Assembly: GCA_021732485.1 (NCBI GenBank)
Contig: JAKFUV010000009.1
Location: 248,001 to 312,000, forward strand
Length of the DNA stretch: 64,000 nucleotides
Source: Hyphomicrobium sp.
Lineage (GTDB): Bacteria > Pseudomonadota > Alphaproteobacteria > Rhizobiales > Hyphomicrobiaceae
Direction of reading: 5' to 3'
Made by a program: the position numbers and the translations under genes. The notes below the pieces were generated by a model that saw only the letters and a program-made list of their open reading frames with translations, ran no database searches and was not told the DNA's origin. Positions 8,536 through 20,103 of the stretch are shown piece by piece; positions within the stretch are counted from its first letter, which is position 1, and every line of letters starts with the position of its first letter.

Positions 8536-9252
8536 TCACTCGACAGCGGCCTTGAGGTCAACCCTGCGGGCAAGGTCTTCGGCGGCTTCTTTACGTTCGC
8601 TGTAGCGATCAACGAGACAGTCGCTGTGACCCCGGGTCAGCAGCGTAAACTTCACCAGTTCTTCCATCACATCGACAACGCGATTGTAGTAGGCCGATGC
8701 CCGCATGCGACCGGCATCATCGAATTCATCATAGGCCTTGGCGACGGACGACTGGTTCGGGATCGTGATCATGCGCATCCACCGCCCGAGCACGCGCATC
8801 TGATTGACAGCGTTGAACGACTGGGAGCCGCCTGACACCTGCATCACTGCGAGTGTCCTGCCTTGCGTCGGTCGGACGGCGCCGATGCTCAGCGGGATCC
8901 AATCGATCTGCGATTTCATCACGCCAGTCATCGCGCCATGACGCTCGGGGCTGCACCAGACTTGCCCTTCCGACCACAGCGATAGATCGCGCAGTTCCTG
9001 AACTTTAGGATGGTCGGGTGGTGCGTCGTCGGGCAATGGCAATCCGCGTGCATCGAAGATGCGCGTTTCAGCGCCGAATGCCTCCAGCAAGCGGGCCGCT
9101 TCAAGCGTCAAAAACCGACTGTACGAGCGGGCGCGCAGCGATCCGTATAGGAGAAGGATGCGCGGACGATGCATTAACTCGCCCGAAGCCTCTAGCGATT
9201 TTGCGTCCGGTACGATGAACGATTTTTCGCTAATGTTCGGCAGATCACTCAT
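8536..9252 (-). CDS. arsH: ArsH, NADPH-dependent FMN reductase / organoarsenical oxidase
   Basis: The 238-residue flavodoxin-fold enzyme has the FMN-binding loop [11 protein letters not shown] and the typical ArsH segments [13 protein letters not shown] and [11 protein letters not shown]. ArsH proteins oxidise trivalent methylated arsenicals and can reduce FMN, quinones or metals with NADPH. Its ATG (9252) overlaps the arsC stop as ATGA, so the three ars genes are translationally coupled. The protein also has the customary N-terminal extension before the flavodoxin fold. There is no arsenite pump gene after it; a non-coding gap of about 200 bases leads to rplS. Confidence 0.9.
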   Translation of the reverse strand: MSDLPNISEKSFIVPDAKSLEASGELMHRPRILLLYGSLRARSYSRFLTLEAARLLEAFGAETRIFDARGLPLPDDAPPDHPKVQELRDLSLWSEGQVWCSPERHGAMTGVMKSQIDWIPLSIGAVRPTQGRTLAVMQVSGGSQSFNAVNQMRVLGRWMRMITIPNQSSVAKAYDEFDDAGRMRASAYYNRVVDVMEELVKFTLLTRGHSDCLVDRYSERKEAAEDLARRVDLKAAVE

Positions 9253-9782
9253 ACCGTCTCGGATGGACTTAGCGCGCCGATGTTTGCTGTCGATCTGCCA
9301 ATATCGTCGAGATATTTTTGCAGAGACAACGAATCGAGCGACGCCATCGGCAAACTCGTAAAAATGCTGATGCGCTGGGTCAGCATGCGGTGCGTATCGG
9401 CGAATGCGAGCCGCTTTTCGGCTTCCGTACCCGTCGCCGATGCCGGATCGGGAAGGCCCCAATGGGCCGTCATCGGTTGCCCCGGCCAGTACGGGCAGGC
9501 TTCATTCGCGGCGTTATCACAGACGGTGAAAACGAAATCCATTTTCGGAGCCTTCGGCCCGGCAAATTCGTCCCATGATTTCGATCTCAGCTCGCTCGTG
9601 TCGTAGTTCAGGTGGCGCAACAGATCGAGGGCATAAGGGTTTACTTGACCGTTCGGATGACTGCCGGCGCTATAGGCGTGAAAATGCCCGGCGCCAAGTC
9701 TGTTCATCACGCACTCGGCGATGATCGAGCGGGCGGAATTCCCGGTGCAGAGGAACAGGACGTTTCGAAGTCTATCGTTCAT
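9249..9782 (-). CDS. arsC: Arsenate reductase, low-molecular-weight phosphatase type
   Basis: The 177-residue product begins with the phosphatase-like P-loop [12 protein letters not shown], where the Cys attacks arsenate, and continues with [21 protein letters not shown], the second cysteine region of this family, then HWGLPDPA. Such enzymes reduce arsenate to arsenite using thioredoxin or glutaredoxin. The ATG at 9782 overlaps the arsR stop (ATGA), and the stop overlaps the arsH start. Its C-terminal part after about residue 140 is typical of the longer members of the family. Confidence 0.92.
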   Translation of the reverse strand: MNDRLRNVLFLCTGNSARSIIAECVMNRLGAGHFHAYSAGSHPNGQVNPYALDLLRHLNYDTSELRSKSWDEFAGPKAPKMDFVFTVCDNAANEACPYWPGQPMTAHWGLPDPASATGTEAEKRLAFADTHRMLTQRISIFTSLPMASLDSLSLQKYLDDIGRSTANIGALSPSETV

Positions 9783-10129
9783 GGCGGAGCTCCTTTGACG
9801 CAACATGATGTGAGTTCGGCGATCACAGGCGCGCAGATTTCGGATCGCCCGCCGCAGCAGTCCTTGAACAAAAACAGCGTCAGCGCGCGGAAGCATTCAA
9901 GGTCGGCGCGATAGATCATTGAGCGCCCGTCGCGCGTGCTGTTGACCATGCCCGCGTGCGCTAAGATCGACAGATGCGACGAAAGCGTCGTCTGCGGAAC
10001 GCCGACGGTCTGCGCGATCTCTCCTGCCGCCAATCCGTTCGGCTCGTGCTTGACGAGCAGTCGAAACACATCGAGCCGCGTTGGCTGAGCTAACGACGAC
10101 AGAGCGGCGATGGCAGAAGACGAATCCAT
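9779..10129 (-). CDS. arsR: ArsR-family metalloregulator
   Basis: The 116-residue winged-helix repressor (helix-turn-helix at about 30-65, QTVGVPQTTLSSHLSIL) has a C-terminal cysteine cluster DCCGGRSEIC and a further TSCC, the type of arsenite site placed at the C-terminal end in the Acidithiobacillus-type ArsR. It heads the arsR-arsC-arsH operon and should repress it until trivalent arsenic binds. The start ATG at 10129 has no clear ribosome-binding site; an AT-rich dyad lies immediately upstream, so the transcript may be nearly leaderless. Confidence 0.92.
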   Translation of the reverse strand: MDSSSAIAALSSLAQPTRLDVFRLLVKHEPNGLAAGEIAQTVGVPQTTLSSHLSILAHAGMVNSTRDGRSMIYRADLECFRALTLFLFKDCCGGRSEICAPVIAELTSCCVKGAPP

Positions 10130-10143
10130 ATATCCAGAAATAT
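10130..10143 (-). promoter_or_regulatory. Candidate ArsR operator
   Basis: The imperfect AT-rich dyad ATAT-ccagaa-ATAT directly precedes the arsR start, in an otherwise G+C-rich region, and is followed by TATCGAAATGAT. Autoregulated arsR genes usually carry an operator here. This is placement plus composition only; no consensus was matched. Confidence 0.3.
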
Positions 10144-10232
10144 CGAAATGATGTAATTGTCAAGATGTGCCTAAGCGCGGTGAAGCCGCAGCACGACGAT
10201 ATCGCGACACAAATCGCGAGCACCGCAGAATT

Positions 10233-11819
10233 CTAGAAACTGATGCCCATGGCGTTGTTGATCATCTCGCTGACAGACGCATCTTTGCGGCCCGCCGATG
10301 CTGCGGGCTTCGACTGAGCGACCGTCGCCGGATTGAAGTTCGGTTGTACCGGAGCCAAGTGATCGCGGCCCTTGTTGATTTTGGCCCAGGCGCCGTCAAG
10401 GGCTTGGGTCACGCGTTTTTCATGGCCGTAGATGTCCGAGAAAGCTTTGAGGCGGCCGTCGTCATCGACCCAGGCCGTGAAGTAGGCGAGGTGGATTGGA
10501 ATAGTCTTGTCGATCGCAATCTCATTGTTGAGCGGGCCCGCGCGGCTCATCATCGCGACCTTCGCCGCATCCCATCCCTTGTCTTCGCGCAAAATAATCT
10601 CGGCGAGCTGCATCGGTTTTTGGACGCGCAAGCAACCGTGACTGAGCGTGCGCCGCGTCGATTTAAACATCCACTTGTCCGGCGTGTCATGCATGAAGAT
10701 CGTATGCTGGCTCGGGAACGAAAACTTGACGTAGCCGAGCGAACTGTTCGGCCCCGGCGCCTGGGTGACGTTGTAGTTGCGGATATCATCCTTCGCCCAA
10801 TCGATGGTCCGCCAGTTGCGCGGCTCGCCACTTTTGGTTTCGACCTCAAGACCGTACTGACGCATCAACCCGCCACCACGTAGCAAGCTCGGCCACACCT
10901 CGCGCACCATGATACTTTCCGGCACCCGCCACTTTGGCCGCAACACGACGTACTTTAATGGCCGCGAAAATATCGAGCTCTGCTTGTCGAGCATGCCAAC
11001 CACGATTTTTTCCGAGCGGATGACATGGCCGTCCATGTAAACATACTGCATGAATTCGGGGATGTTATTGAAGACGTGCAGAGGCCCGAGATCATCCCAC
11101 ATCCAACGCCACATCTCCATGTTGGCGCGTAATTTTTTGGCGGCAGCGTTGAGCGGTTTTGCGGCGCCCTCTGCTGGCAAGGCTTTGAGATAGGCTTGGC
11201 GCAAACGCTCGAATTGCGGATGTTTGGGATGAAACCCGCGCAGCGCCGCATCTGGCTCGGTCGATTGCGCGAGCGTATCGAGGACGATCGCCGGCGCGAT
11301 CAGTTGCGGCTTGCGATCAAGATTGCTGTTGAGCATCTGCGCCGGGCTGGCGATGCGGCCACCGCGCGCGTGGCGCGCATAGGCGAGTGCGGCGCGGGTA
11401 ATCGTGACGTCAAATTCGGCAAGCAGTTTCGGATCGCTCGGCACGCCGCTCGCGAGATCGGGCACGATGAACGCCTTGGGGTCCAGGCCGTAGGCCATTG
11501 CGCTCGACAATTCACGCGCCAGTGCGCGTGCACCATCGGTGATCGCCGCATTCGCAATCCACAGCGGCGAACCGCGTTTCTGATAAAACGCGACAAGCGC
11601 ATCGCGTTCGGATTTTTCAATGTCGGTCGCTTGAGGGTTAAGTTTTCCGGCCGCTTCAACCAGCGCGTCGGTGATGCTGTTTGATTGCGGCTGAGCAGGC
11701 GATTGGGGTGTGATCGAAGGCGATGCGACCGGCGCGACTTCAGCCTGAACGGCAGCCGGACCGAGCGCCAGCAGCGATACGGCCAACGCGTAAAAAATGT
11801 CGCGCTTCAAAATCAACAT
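10233..11819 (-). CDS. L,D-transpeptidase, YcbB/LdtD type
   Basis: The 528-residue exported enzyme has a signal peptide (residues 1-26, ending AAVQA). A peptidoglycan-binding/scaffold region follows (about 50-260), and the YkuD catalytic domain carries HDTPDKWMF and SHGCLRV with the catalytic Cys at about residue 415. It forms 3-3 crosslinks in peptidoglycan or attaches proteins to it, and resists most beta-lactams as a class. The ATG at 11819 has AAGG upstream and yields a clean signal peptide; an in-frame extension to 11906 is rejected because it lacks one. The C-terminal 60 residues are Pro/Ala/Lys-rich. It lies 89 bases after trmD on the same strand. Confidence 0.88.
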   Translation of the reverse strand: MLILKRDIFYALAVSLLALGPAAVQAEVAPVASPSITPQSPAQPQSNSITDALVEAAGKLNPQATDIEKSERDALVAFYQKRGSPLWIANAAITDGARALARELSSAMAYGLDPKAFIVPDLASGVPSDPKLLAEFDVTITRAALAYARHARGGRIASPAQMLNSNLDRKPQLIAPAIVLDTLAQSTEPDAALRGFHPKHPQFERLRQAYLKALPAEGAAKPLNAAAKKLRANMEMWRWMWDDLGPLHVFNNIPEFMQYVYMDGHVIRSEKIVVGMLDKQSSIFSRPLKYVVLRPKWRVPESIMVREVWPSLLRGGGLMRQYGLEVETKSGEPRNWRTIDWAKDDIRNYNVTQAPGPNSSLGYVKFSFPSQHTIFMHDTPDKWMFKSTRRTLSHGCLRVQKPMQLAEIILREDKGWDAAKVAMMSRAGPLNNEIAIDKTIPIHLAYFTAWVDDDGRLKAFSDIYGHEKRVTQALDGAWAKINKGRDHLAPVQPNFNPATVAQSKPAASAGRKDASVSEMINNAMGISF

Positions 11820-11908
11820 CGCTGCCGCCTTGTTCAAATCCGTGCCCGCGAATCGACGCCTCGGCGGCAGTCTGCCCGCGAAATTGCGGTACGGCAAAGG
11901 CCACACGC

Positions 11909-12634
11909 TTATCCAGGCTTTTTGCCGGTTGTCAGATCGGGCCGCCGTTCACGCGTCAGGCGCCGCGCTTCGCTGTTTCGCCATTCGGCGATCCTCTTAT
12001 GATCGCCCGAGAGTAGAACCTCTGGAACGGTCTGGCCTTCCCAGTCGCGCGGCTTCGTATACTGCGGATATTCGAGCAGGCCGTTCTCGAAACTTTCGTG
12101 CGTCAGGCTGTCGGCGGCGCCCAGCACGCCCGGCAATAAGCGCACGGCGGCATCGATCAGAACCATCGCGGCCAGTTCTCCGCCCGACAGCACATAGTCG
12201 CCAATCGAAATCTCGCGCAGGCCACGCCCCGCGATGACACGTTCGTCGATGCCCTCAAAGCGACCGGCGAGCAGCGTTACGCCCGGTCCTGCGGCAAGCT
12301 CGCGGACGATCGCCTGTGTCAGCGGCTCGCCGCGCGGTGAGAGGTAAATCAGCGGCCCGCCCGGGTTGACCGTTTGCGCATGATCGAGCGCAGGGCCCAG
12401 CACATCGGCGCGCAATACCATGCCGGCTCCGCCCCCTGTCGGCGTGTCATCGACTTGCTTGTGGCGACCGAGACCGAACTCACGAATTTGGATGGCGTCG
12501 AGCGACCACAGGCCCGCCTCTAGGGCTTGCGCGACGAGCGAGATCGACAACGGCCCCGGAAACATTTCGGGAAAGAGCGTCAGCACACTGGCACGCCATG
12601 CCGCCCGGCCGTCGCTCGACGGGAAGTGCGCCAT
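11909..12634 (-). CDS. trmD: tRNA (guanine-N1)-methyltransferase
   Basis: TrmD methylates G37 of tRNAs to prevent frameshifting. The 241-residue product has the TrmD markers [12 protein letters not shown], the knot segment [19 protein letters not shown], and the C-terminal [17 protein letters not shown]. It overlaps the upstream DUF1330 stop codon as TGATG, which supports the ATG at 12634 over a GTG one codon earlier. trmD and rplS are usually adjacent; here an L,D-transpeptidase gene and the ars operon lie between them. Confidence 0.94.
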   Translation of the reverse strand: MAHFPSSDGRAAWRASVLTLFPEMFPGPLSISLVAQALEAGLWSLDAIQIREFGLGRHKQVDDTPTGGGAGMVLRADVLGPALDHAQTVNPGGPLIYLSPRGEPLTQAIVRELAAGPGVTLLAGRFEGIDERVIAGRGLREISIGDYVLSGGELAAMVLIDAAVRLLPGVLGAADSLTHESFENGLLEYPQYTKPRDWEGQTVPEVLLSGDHKRIAEWRNSEARRLTRERRPDLTTGKKPG

Positions 12635-12921
12635 CACACGCCTTCAACCACCGTGATGTCGATCGTGCCGGCGCCCTGGCGCAGTGCCTTGGCTTCCAGA
12701 TATTCGGGCGATGTCGCGTAGCCGTGCGCGTGCTGGTAGCTTGGAAACTCGAGCACGACGTTGCGCGAGGTGCCGTTGCCTTCGATGATTTCGCTTTTGC
12801 CGCCGCGCACGATTGGTTTGCCTTCGTATTTGTCGAGGGCGATCTTCGATTTCGCGACGTACTTGGCCCACTGGTCCGCATCGGTGACGGTGGCGTGGGC
12901 GATGACGTATCCCTTGGGCAT
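12634..12921 (-). CDS. DUF1330 domain protein
   Basis: The 95-residue protein fits the ferredoxin-like dimeric alpha/beta-barrel fold of DUF1330: it opens [14 protein letters not shown], has [16 protein letters not shown] in the middle and ends with a strand [10 protein letters not shown]. Function is unknown; relatives are small soluble stress- or catabolism-associated proteins. Its stop overlaps the trmD start, so the two are probably translated in series. The ATG at 12921 is the only reasonable start. Confidence 0.85.
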   Translation of the reverse strand: MPKGYVIAHATVTDADQWAKYVAKSKIALDKYEGKPIVRGGKSEIIEGNGTSRNVVLEFPSYQHAHGYATSPEYLEAKALRQGAGTIDITVVEGV

Positions 12922-13011
12922 GCGTTAGCTCTCTCGTTGTCGGTTTGGCATCACTGCGAGAGGCATAGCGCGTGCCAAGCACACTTCGCAACCGCGCTAC
13001 GAACGCGAGAC

Positions 13012-13710
13012 TTAGCGACCGGCGATATCGGCGTGGATCGCGTCGGCGGCGGCCTTCGGATCGTTCGCTGCCGTGATCGGCCGGCCGACGACGATGTGAT
13101 TGGCGCCTGCCGCAATCGCGTCACGTGGCGTGGTGATGCGCGTCTGGTCACCGGCATCGCCGCCCGGCATGCGAATCCCGGGGGTGACGATCAGAAATGC
13201 GGGGCTCGTTGCGGCGCGCACTGCGGACGCTTCCTGGCCAGAGGCGATGACGCCGTCTAATCCGGCTGCTTGGGCAAGCCGGGCACGCTTCATCACGAGA
13301 TCGGCAGGCTTCAGTGAAATGCCCTGTTCGTCGAGATCGTACGCGTCGAGGCTGGTCAGCACCGTCACCGACAGCAGCTTGGTCTGCGTCGTACCGCGCC
13401 CCCTGATCGCAGCTTTCAGCGTCTTGGTGTCGTGGCCGTGCAGCGTGAGGAAATCGACGCCTAAGTCGGCAGCATTCGCCACTGCGCGTTCGACAGTATT
13501 GCCTATATCGAGAAATTTCAGATCCAGGAACACGCGCTTCCCGTCGGCCTTGAGCGCGCGCGCCAACTCCAAGCCGCCACTGAACAGCAACTCCAAGCCG
13601 ATCTTGTAAAAAGTGACGCTGTCGCCGAGCCGGTCGATGAGCACGCGCGCGTCATGCGCTGTCCGCACATCGAGCGCGACGATTACCTGATCCAAGTCGG
13701 GGTCATGCAT
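13012..13710 (-). CDS. pyrF: Orotidine 5'-phosphate decarboxylase
   Basis: This enzyme makes UMP, the last step of pyrimidine synthesis. The 232-residue TIM barrel shows IVALDVRTAHDA at the start, the catalytic DLKFLDIGNTV (Asp-Lys-x-x-Asp), the phosphate-binding VTPGIRMPGGDAGDQ and GRPITAA. Length and motifs are normal for the bacterial type. The ATG at 13710 is 33 bases after the stop of the upstream flavin reductase gene, so the two may be co-transcribed. Confidence 0.95.
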   Translation of the reverse strand: MHDPDLDQVIVALDVRTAHDARVLIDRLGDSVTFYKIGLELLFSGGLELARALKADGKRVFLDLKFLDIGNTVERAVANAADLGVDFLTLHGHDTKTLKAAIRGRGTTQTKLLSVTVLTSLDAYDLDEQGISLKPADLVMKRARLAQAAGLDGVIASGQEASAVRAATSPAFLIVTPGIRMPGGDAGDQTRITTPRDAIAAGANHIVVGRPITAANDPKAAADAIHADIAGR

Positions 13711-13743
13711 CGGCTTGGTCCTGGGTTGCCGGGTGCATTGGCG

Positions 13744-14343
13744 TCACCCGTGCAGCACGTGGGCGGCGCGGGCAAGTTTCTGGATCAGAAGTTTGAATTG
13801 CTCCTGGCTGTCCTTATTTTTCAGGTGATTGTGCTCGTCGAAGGCCTCGCCGACGCGGGGCACGACAAACTGGTCGGGTAGCACCAGCGCGCCGCAGCCG
13901 ATTTCGAGCACGAGGCGTAATTGCGACAGCCCGCGCAATCCACCCATGCCACCGCCCGACGCCGATCCAACGGCAAAAACGCGCGTTTTAAATACTTCGA
14001 GCGGCGCTTCTCCGTCATCTCGGATATGGCTCACCCAGTCGATCGCGTTTTTCAAAAGCGGCGTGAACGAGGCGTTGTATTCTGGACTGGCGATGAAAAC
14101 ACCGGAATGCACCTTCATCAGGGCTTTCAGTTTGCGGGCGTTTTCGGGCGGACCGGCCTCAGCTTCGAGATCGCCATCGTAGAGCGGCATCGGGTAGTCA
14201 GCGAGATCGGCGAACGTGGCGCTGATGCCATTGGCCTCGGCGATCGACGCGCCGAGGCGAGCCAACCGCTTGTTCCAGGATTTGGTGCGCGCACTGCCGG
14301 CGAAAAACAGCAGGCGCGGCTCAGAGTGATTTGCGGCCGTCAT
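13744..14343 (-). CDS. NADPH-dependent FMN reductase
   Basis: The 199-residue flavodoxin-like protein has the FMN phosphate loop GSARTKSWNKRL, the LYDGDLEAE segment and the hallmark SPEYNASFTPLLKNAIDWVS. The family includes ChrR and YieF, soluble reductases of quinones, chromate and azo dyes that use NAD(P)H. The physiological substrate is not evident. It lies between dnaJ and pyrF on the same strand. The start ATG is at 14343. Confidence 0.88.
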   Translation of the reverse strand: MTAANHSEPRLLFFAGSARTKSWNKRLARLGASIAEANGISATFADLADYPMPLYDGDLEAEAGPPENARKLKALMKVHSGVFIASPEYNASFTPLLKNAIDWVSHIRDDGEAPLEVFKTRVFAVGSASGGGMGGLRGLSQLRLVLEIGCGALVLPDQFVVPRVGEAFDEHNHLKNKDSQEQFKLLIQKLARAAHVLHG

Positions 14344-14452
14344 GGGTGCTGGCGGATCCTGTCGGTTGTTTATTTAGGAGAGACGGCGCGAAAGCGCCTG
14401 CGATGAGAGGCGCGCGGACCGCGATCCCAATCGGACCGGCGCTCCCTTCAAC

Positions 14453-15601
14453 TCAGGTGCTCTTGCCCTCGAAGAAGTCTTTGACGCGCGTGAAAAAGCC
14501 GGCGCTCTCAGGGCTCGTTTCCTTGTGGCTGGCTTTTTCAAACTCTTCCAGTAACTCGCGTTGCCGCCGCGTCAGGTTCTTGGGCGTTTCGACATCGACC
14601 TCGATGTACATGTCGCCGGTCACCTTCGAGCGCAGCACCGGCATGCCCTTGCCCTTGAGCCGGAACTGCTTGCCGCTTTCCGTACCATCCGGAACCTTGA
14701 CGCGCGTCGTCGTGCCTTCAAGCGTCGGGACATCGATCTGCCCGCCGAGTGCCGCTGTCGTCATCGCGATGGGTACTTTGCAAAACACATCCGAGCCGTC
14801 GCGCTGGAAAAACTCGTGCGGCCTGATCGACAGAAAAATATAGAGATCACCCGTCGGGCCGCCGCGCATGCCGGCTTCGCCTTCACCGGCGAGGCGGATG
14901 CGGGTGCCGTCCTCGACGCCGGCCGGAATATTGACCGACAGTGTCCGTTCCTTGCTGATGCGGCCGCTGCCGGAGCATACCGAACAGGGATCGTCGATAT
15001 TCTCTCCGCGGCCTTGGCAGGTCGGGCATGGCCGCTCGATGGTGAAAAAGCCCTGGCTGGCGCGCACCTTACCGATACCGCCGCACGTCGCACAGGTTTT
15101 GGCCTTGGTGCCGGGTTTGGCGCCGCTGCCATCGCAGTTTTCACACGAAACGCTGGCCGGCACGCGGATTTGTGCTGTCTTGCCGGAGAAGGCCTCGGCA
15201 AGCGTGATTTCGAGATTGTAGCGCAGATCAGCGCCGCGCTCCTGGCCGGTGCGTGTGCGCCCCGCCTGGCCGCCGCCGCGACGGCCGCCCATGAACTCGC
15301 CGAACAGGTCGTCGAAAATGTCCGACATCGACGACGCAAAATCAGGACCAAATCCGCCCTGACCACCGCGACCGCCCTCAAACGCTGCGTGCCCGAATTG
15401 ATCGTAGGCCGCACGTTTTTGCGGGTCTTTCAGCGCTTCGTAGGCTTCGCTGATTTCCTTGAACTTGCGCTCGGCGTCTTTGTCGCCGGCGTTACGGTCG
15501 GGATGGAACTCTTTTGCCAGCCGCCGGTAGGCGGACTTTAAATCCTGCTCGTCGGCACCCCGTGAGATCCCAAGAACTTCATAATAATCGCGCTTGGCCA
15601 T
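14453..15601 (-). CDS. dnaJ: Chaperone protein DnaJ
   Basis: This co-chaperone stimulates the DnaK ATPase. The 382-residue product has a J domain (residues 5-70, with HPD in FHPDRNAGD), a Gly-rich linker, a zinc-finger domain with four CxxCxG repeats ([32 protein letters not shown]), and two beta-barrel C-terminal domains. The ATG at 15601 gives the standard start [11 protein letters not shown]; an in-frame extension upstream is rejected. It follows dnaK by about 175 bases containing a strong hairpin. Confidence 0.96.
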   Translation of the reverse strand: MAKRDYYEVLGISRGADEQDLKSAYRRLAKEFHPDRNAGDKDAERKFKEISEAYEALKDPQKRAAYDQFGHAAFEGGRGGQGGFGPDFASSMSDIFDDLFGEFMGGRRGGGQAGRTRTGQERGADLRYNLEITLAEAFSGKTAQIRVPASVSCENCDGSGAKPGTKAKTCATCGGIGKVRASQGFFTIERPCPTCQGRGENIDDPCSVCSGSGRISKERTLSVNIPAGVEDGTRIRLAGEGEAGMRGGPTGDLYIFLSIRPHEFFQRDGSDVFCKVPIAMTTAALGGQIDVPTLEGTTTRVKVPDGTESGKQFRLKGKGMPVLRSKVTGDMYIEVDVETPKNLTRRQRELLEEFEKASHKETSPESAGFFTRVKDFFEGKST

Positions 15602-15702
15602 TGTCGCGTTGCTGTCTCGGACGGCTGGCCTCCCGGCGGCCAACGTGCCTTTTCTCTAGTTCAGACGAGCCGATGAAAAAATCACGCCCTACCCTACCTG
15701 CC

Positions 15703-15751
15703 CCGGCCCGAACGCGGCATCCCAAGGTGATGGGGTGCTGCGCCGGGCCGG
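15703..15751 (-). other. Stable hairpin between dnaK and dnaJ
   Basis: Arms CCGGCCCG (15703-15710) and CGGGCCGG (15744-15751) pair perfectly. Within them CGCGGCATCCCA faces TGGGGTGCTGCG, with small mismatches. On the minus strand there is no T run directly after it, so it looks like an mRNA stability or processing element that could set the dnaK:dnaJ ratio rather than a full terminator. Confidence 0.5.
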
Positions 15752-15776
15752 ATTGCACGTCAGATCGTTCGCTACC

Positions 15777-17696
<1,920 letters not shown>

Positions 17697-17828
17697 CGTT
17701 TTCAGTCCTCTTTAATCTCTTGTGGCAGACCGGGGAGACCCGTTTCCGGCATCCCCCATTCTAGTGTCCATGTGCCAGCCTGATCGGCCGTAGCACCGGT
17801 CCCCAGGATTTCTATCGTGTTACCGCTG

Positions 17829-17859
17829 TCTATATAGGCAGGCGACTCCGTGGCGCAAC
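17829..17859 (-). promoter_or_regulatory. Candidate RpoH (sigma-32) promoter for dnaK
   Basis: On the minus strand, GTTG (17859-17856) is followed after 17 bases by CCTATATAGA (17838-17829). The alphaproteobacterial RpoH pattern is CTTG-N17/18-CYTATNT, so the -35 has three of four bases and the -10 fits. It sits about 130 bases before the dnaK start, the expected place for a heat-shock gene. Confidence 0.5.
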
Positions 17860-18007
17860 GTCTGCAAGGTCACGGTCGGCGAACAACTTTCGTCGCATCG
17901 TGTTGCGGCAATCGCAGGTCATCGCCGCACCGCGCTGTTCAACTTGCCTTTTTGGCTAAAGCCACGCGCCGGCCGTGTTCGACACATTGAGGCGGGACAA
18001 GTTGGGA

Positions 18008-18823
18008 TCAGTTCGTCGGATCGGGTGTTGGCTCGTCTGGCTCCTGAGTGCCGCCGCCGCCTGCAGTTTCAGGGGCTTTGGCGCCTTTGGTACCCCCGCG
18101 CGAGACGACCACCATCGCCGGCCTGAGGCAGCGGTCATCCAGCAGATAGCCGGTCATGAACACCTTGATTACCGTCCCCGATGGCACGTTCGGGTCATCG
18201 TGCTCCATGACCGCCTGGTGATGATGGGGATTGAACGGCTGTCCGGTCGGGTCGATCGACATAATGCCATGCCGCTCCAACGCGCTGCGGTACTCGCGCT
18301 CGGCGAGCACGACGCCATCCAGCAATGTCTTGAGCGCTGGATCGTCCGCCACCGCATCCTGCGGCACGGCCGTGATGGCGCGTTGGAAGTTATCTCCGAC
18401 CGACAGAATATCCTTGGCAAATTTACTGATGGCGTACTTGCCGGTTTCTTCTTTTTCTTTTTCCAGCCGGCGGCGCACGTTTTCGGTTTCGGCTACGGCG
18501 CGGACGAACTGATCGTGCTTGTTGGAAACCTCAACCGTCTTCTTATCGAGCTCAACTTGCAGCGCCGCGATCATGGCCTTGAGTTGCGCGACCCCGATGT
18601 CGCCCGCTTCGGCGAACGCCATGTCGTCATCGAACGGCTCAACGACCTGCTCACCGGATTCGGTGGACGATGGGGCGGCCCGGGACTGCGCGGCCGGCTT
18701 TTCATCGAACGGATTGACCGCGCCGGGCGGCGCAGTCGCCGACTTAGCTGGTCCGTTCGCGGGCGCTTTCGCCGCATCGTTCGCCAGATCGTTTGAAGGC
18801 GTTGGTTTGGTGTCGTCGCTCAT
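18008..18823 (-). CDS. grpE: Nucleotide exchange factor GrpE
   Basis: GrpE releases ADP from DnaK. The 271-residue product has an unusually long disordered N-terminal region (about residues 1-85, rich in Ala, Pro and Asp). It continues into the long coiled-coil helix (LKAMIAALQVELDKKTVEVSNK) and the beta-domain with RALERHGI-like ALERHGIMSIDPTGQPFNPHHHQAV and the GYLLDDRCLRPAMVVVSRG end. A short Gly/Pro/Thr tail follows. The ATG at 18823 (MSDDTKPTPSND) is the family-like start. Confidence 0.94.
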   Translation of the reverse strand: MSDDTKPTPSNDLANDAAKAPANGPAKSATAPPGAVNPFDEKPAAQSRAAPSSTESGEQVVEPFDDDMAFAEAGDIGVAQLKAMIAALQVELDKKTVEVSNKHDQFVRAVAETENVRRRLEKEKEETGKYAISKFAKDILSVGDNFQRAITAVPQDAVADDPALKTLLDGVVLAEREYRSALERHGIMSIDPTGQPFNPHHHQAVMEHDDPNVPSGTVIKVFMTGYLLDDRCLRPAMVVVSRGGTKGAKAPETAGGGGTQEPDEPTPDPTN

Positions 18824-19002
18824 ATCGATCGGATACTTTCTTTGTCCGCCCGGGGTGGGGACTATCGCAGAGTCTGGCATCGCCAACCCGACGCGCCGAT
18901 ATCGGCTCCGGCGATGCAAAAATCAAGGCGGATCGCGCCTCGCTACCGCGACTGTTCCGCCCGCTCATGTGGTGTCACCCGCGCCCGGCGGATCATCGCC
19001 CG

Positions 19003-20103
19003 TCAGTTGATGAGGCGGCTGATCAGCTTGGCGGTATAATCGACCATCGGGATGATGCGCGCATAATTCAGTCGGGTCGGCCCGATGACGCCGAGCACGC
19101 CGACGACGCGGCGTGTTTCATCGCGGAACGGTGCCACCACCAATGACGATCCGGACAGTGAAAACAGCTTGTTCTCGGAACCAATAAAGATGCGCACGCC
19201 GTCCGCCAAGTCGGAGGCGCCGAGCAATTGCACGATGTCGCGCTTGGCCTCGAAATCATCAAACAGCTGGCGAATCCGTTCGAGATCCTCAGCGGCCGTC
19301 AGATCCTTGAGCAGATTGCCCTGACCACGCACGATCAGGCTTTTGCGATCGTCAGCGACGCCCGACCATTCCGCCAAACCGGAGGCGATAACTTTTTGGG
19401 TCAAGCCGTCGAGTTCGGCTTTGGCTTCTCTCAGGCTGATCTCGATGGCCGTTCGCGCTTCGCCGATCGTTAAGCCGCGAATATGCGTGTTGAGGTAGTT
19501 CGAGGCTTCTTGCAGCGCCGATGGCGGCAAGCCGGGCGGGAGCGCGATGATGCGATTTTCGACGTTTTGATCTTCGTCGACGAGAACGACCAAGCCCTTT
19601 CCGGGTTCTAGTGGCACGAACTCGATGTGCTTCAAGCGCGCCACCTGCTTTTCAGCAACGACAACGCCGGCACAGTGCGATAGCCCAGAGATCATCTCAC
19701 CGGCTTCAACCAGCAGCTGATCGACCGATTTTTCACGCTGATAGGCAATCTGAGTTTCGATTTGGCGGCGCTCGTCCTGGGTGATGTCGCCGACCTCGAG
19801 AAGGCCATCGACAAACATGCGCAAGCCGAGCTGTGTCGGCAAACGCCCGGCCGAGGTATGCGGCGCGATGATCAGGCCGAGGTGCTCGAGGTCCGACATG
19901 ACGTTGCGGATCGAGGCCGGCGATAGAGCCATCGGCAGCGCACGTGAAAGATTGCGCGAGCCGACCGGTTCGCCGGTCGTCAGATAGCTCTCGACGATGC
20001 GGCGCAAAATAGTGCGCGAGCGTTCGTTCAGCTTCTGCAAATCGCTTGGGCCGCTGGTCATTGGCCTGACTGTAGAGGGATCGATATGGTTCATGCCAAA
20101 CAT
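19003..20103 (-). CDS. hrcA: Heat-inducible transcription repressor HrcA
   Basis: HrcA represses groESL/dnaK-type operons by binding the CIRCE element. The 366-residue product has an N-terminal winged helix ([17 protein letters not shown], then [16 protein letters not shown] and [13 protein letters not shown]), the GAF-like central part and the conserved end [19 protein letters not shown]. The start is ambiguous: ATGs at 20103, 20094 and 20061 are in frame, none with a strong ribosome-binding site, and the first sits in a triple 14-bp repeat. I see no CIRCE element (TTAGCACTC-N9-GAGTGCTAA) in the window. It is divergent from rph. Confidence 0.94.
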   Translation of the reverse strand: MFGMNHIDPSTVRPMTSGPSDLQKLNERSRTILRRIVESYLTTGEPVGSRNLSRALPMALSPASIRNVMSDLEHLGLIIAPHTSAGRLPTQLGLRMFVDGLLEVGDITQDERRQIETQIAYQREKSVDQLLVEAGEMISGLSHCAGVVVAEKQVARLKHIEFVPLEPGKGLVVLVDEDQNVENRIIALPPGLPPSALQEASNYLNTHIRGLTIGEARTAIEISLREAKAELDGLTQKVIASGLAEWSGVADDRKSLIVRGQGNLLKDLTAAEDLERIRQLFDDFEAKRDIVQLLGASDLADGVRIFIGSENKLFSLSGSSLVVAPFRDETRRVVGVLGVIGPTRLNYARIIPMVDYTAKLISRLIN

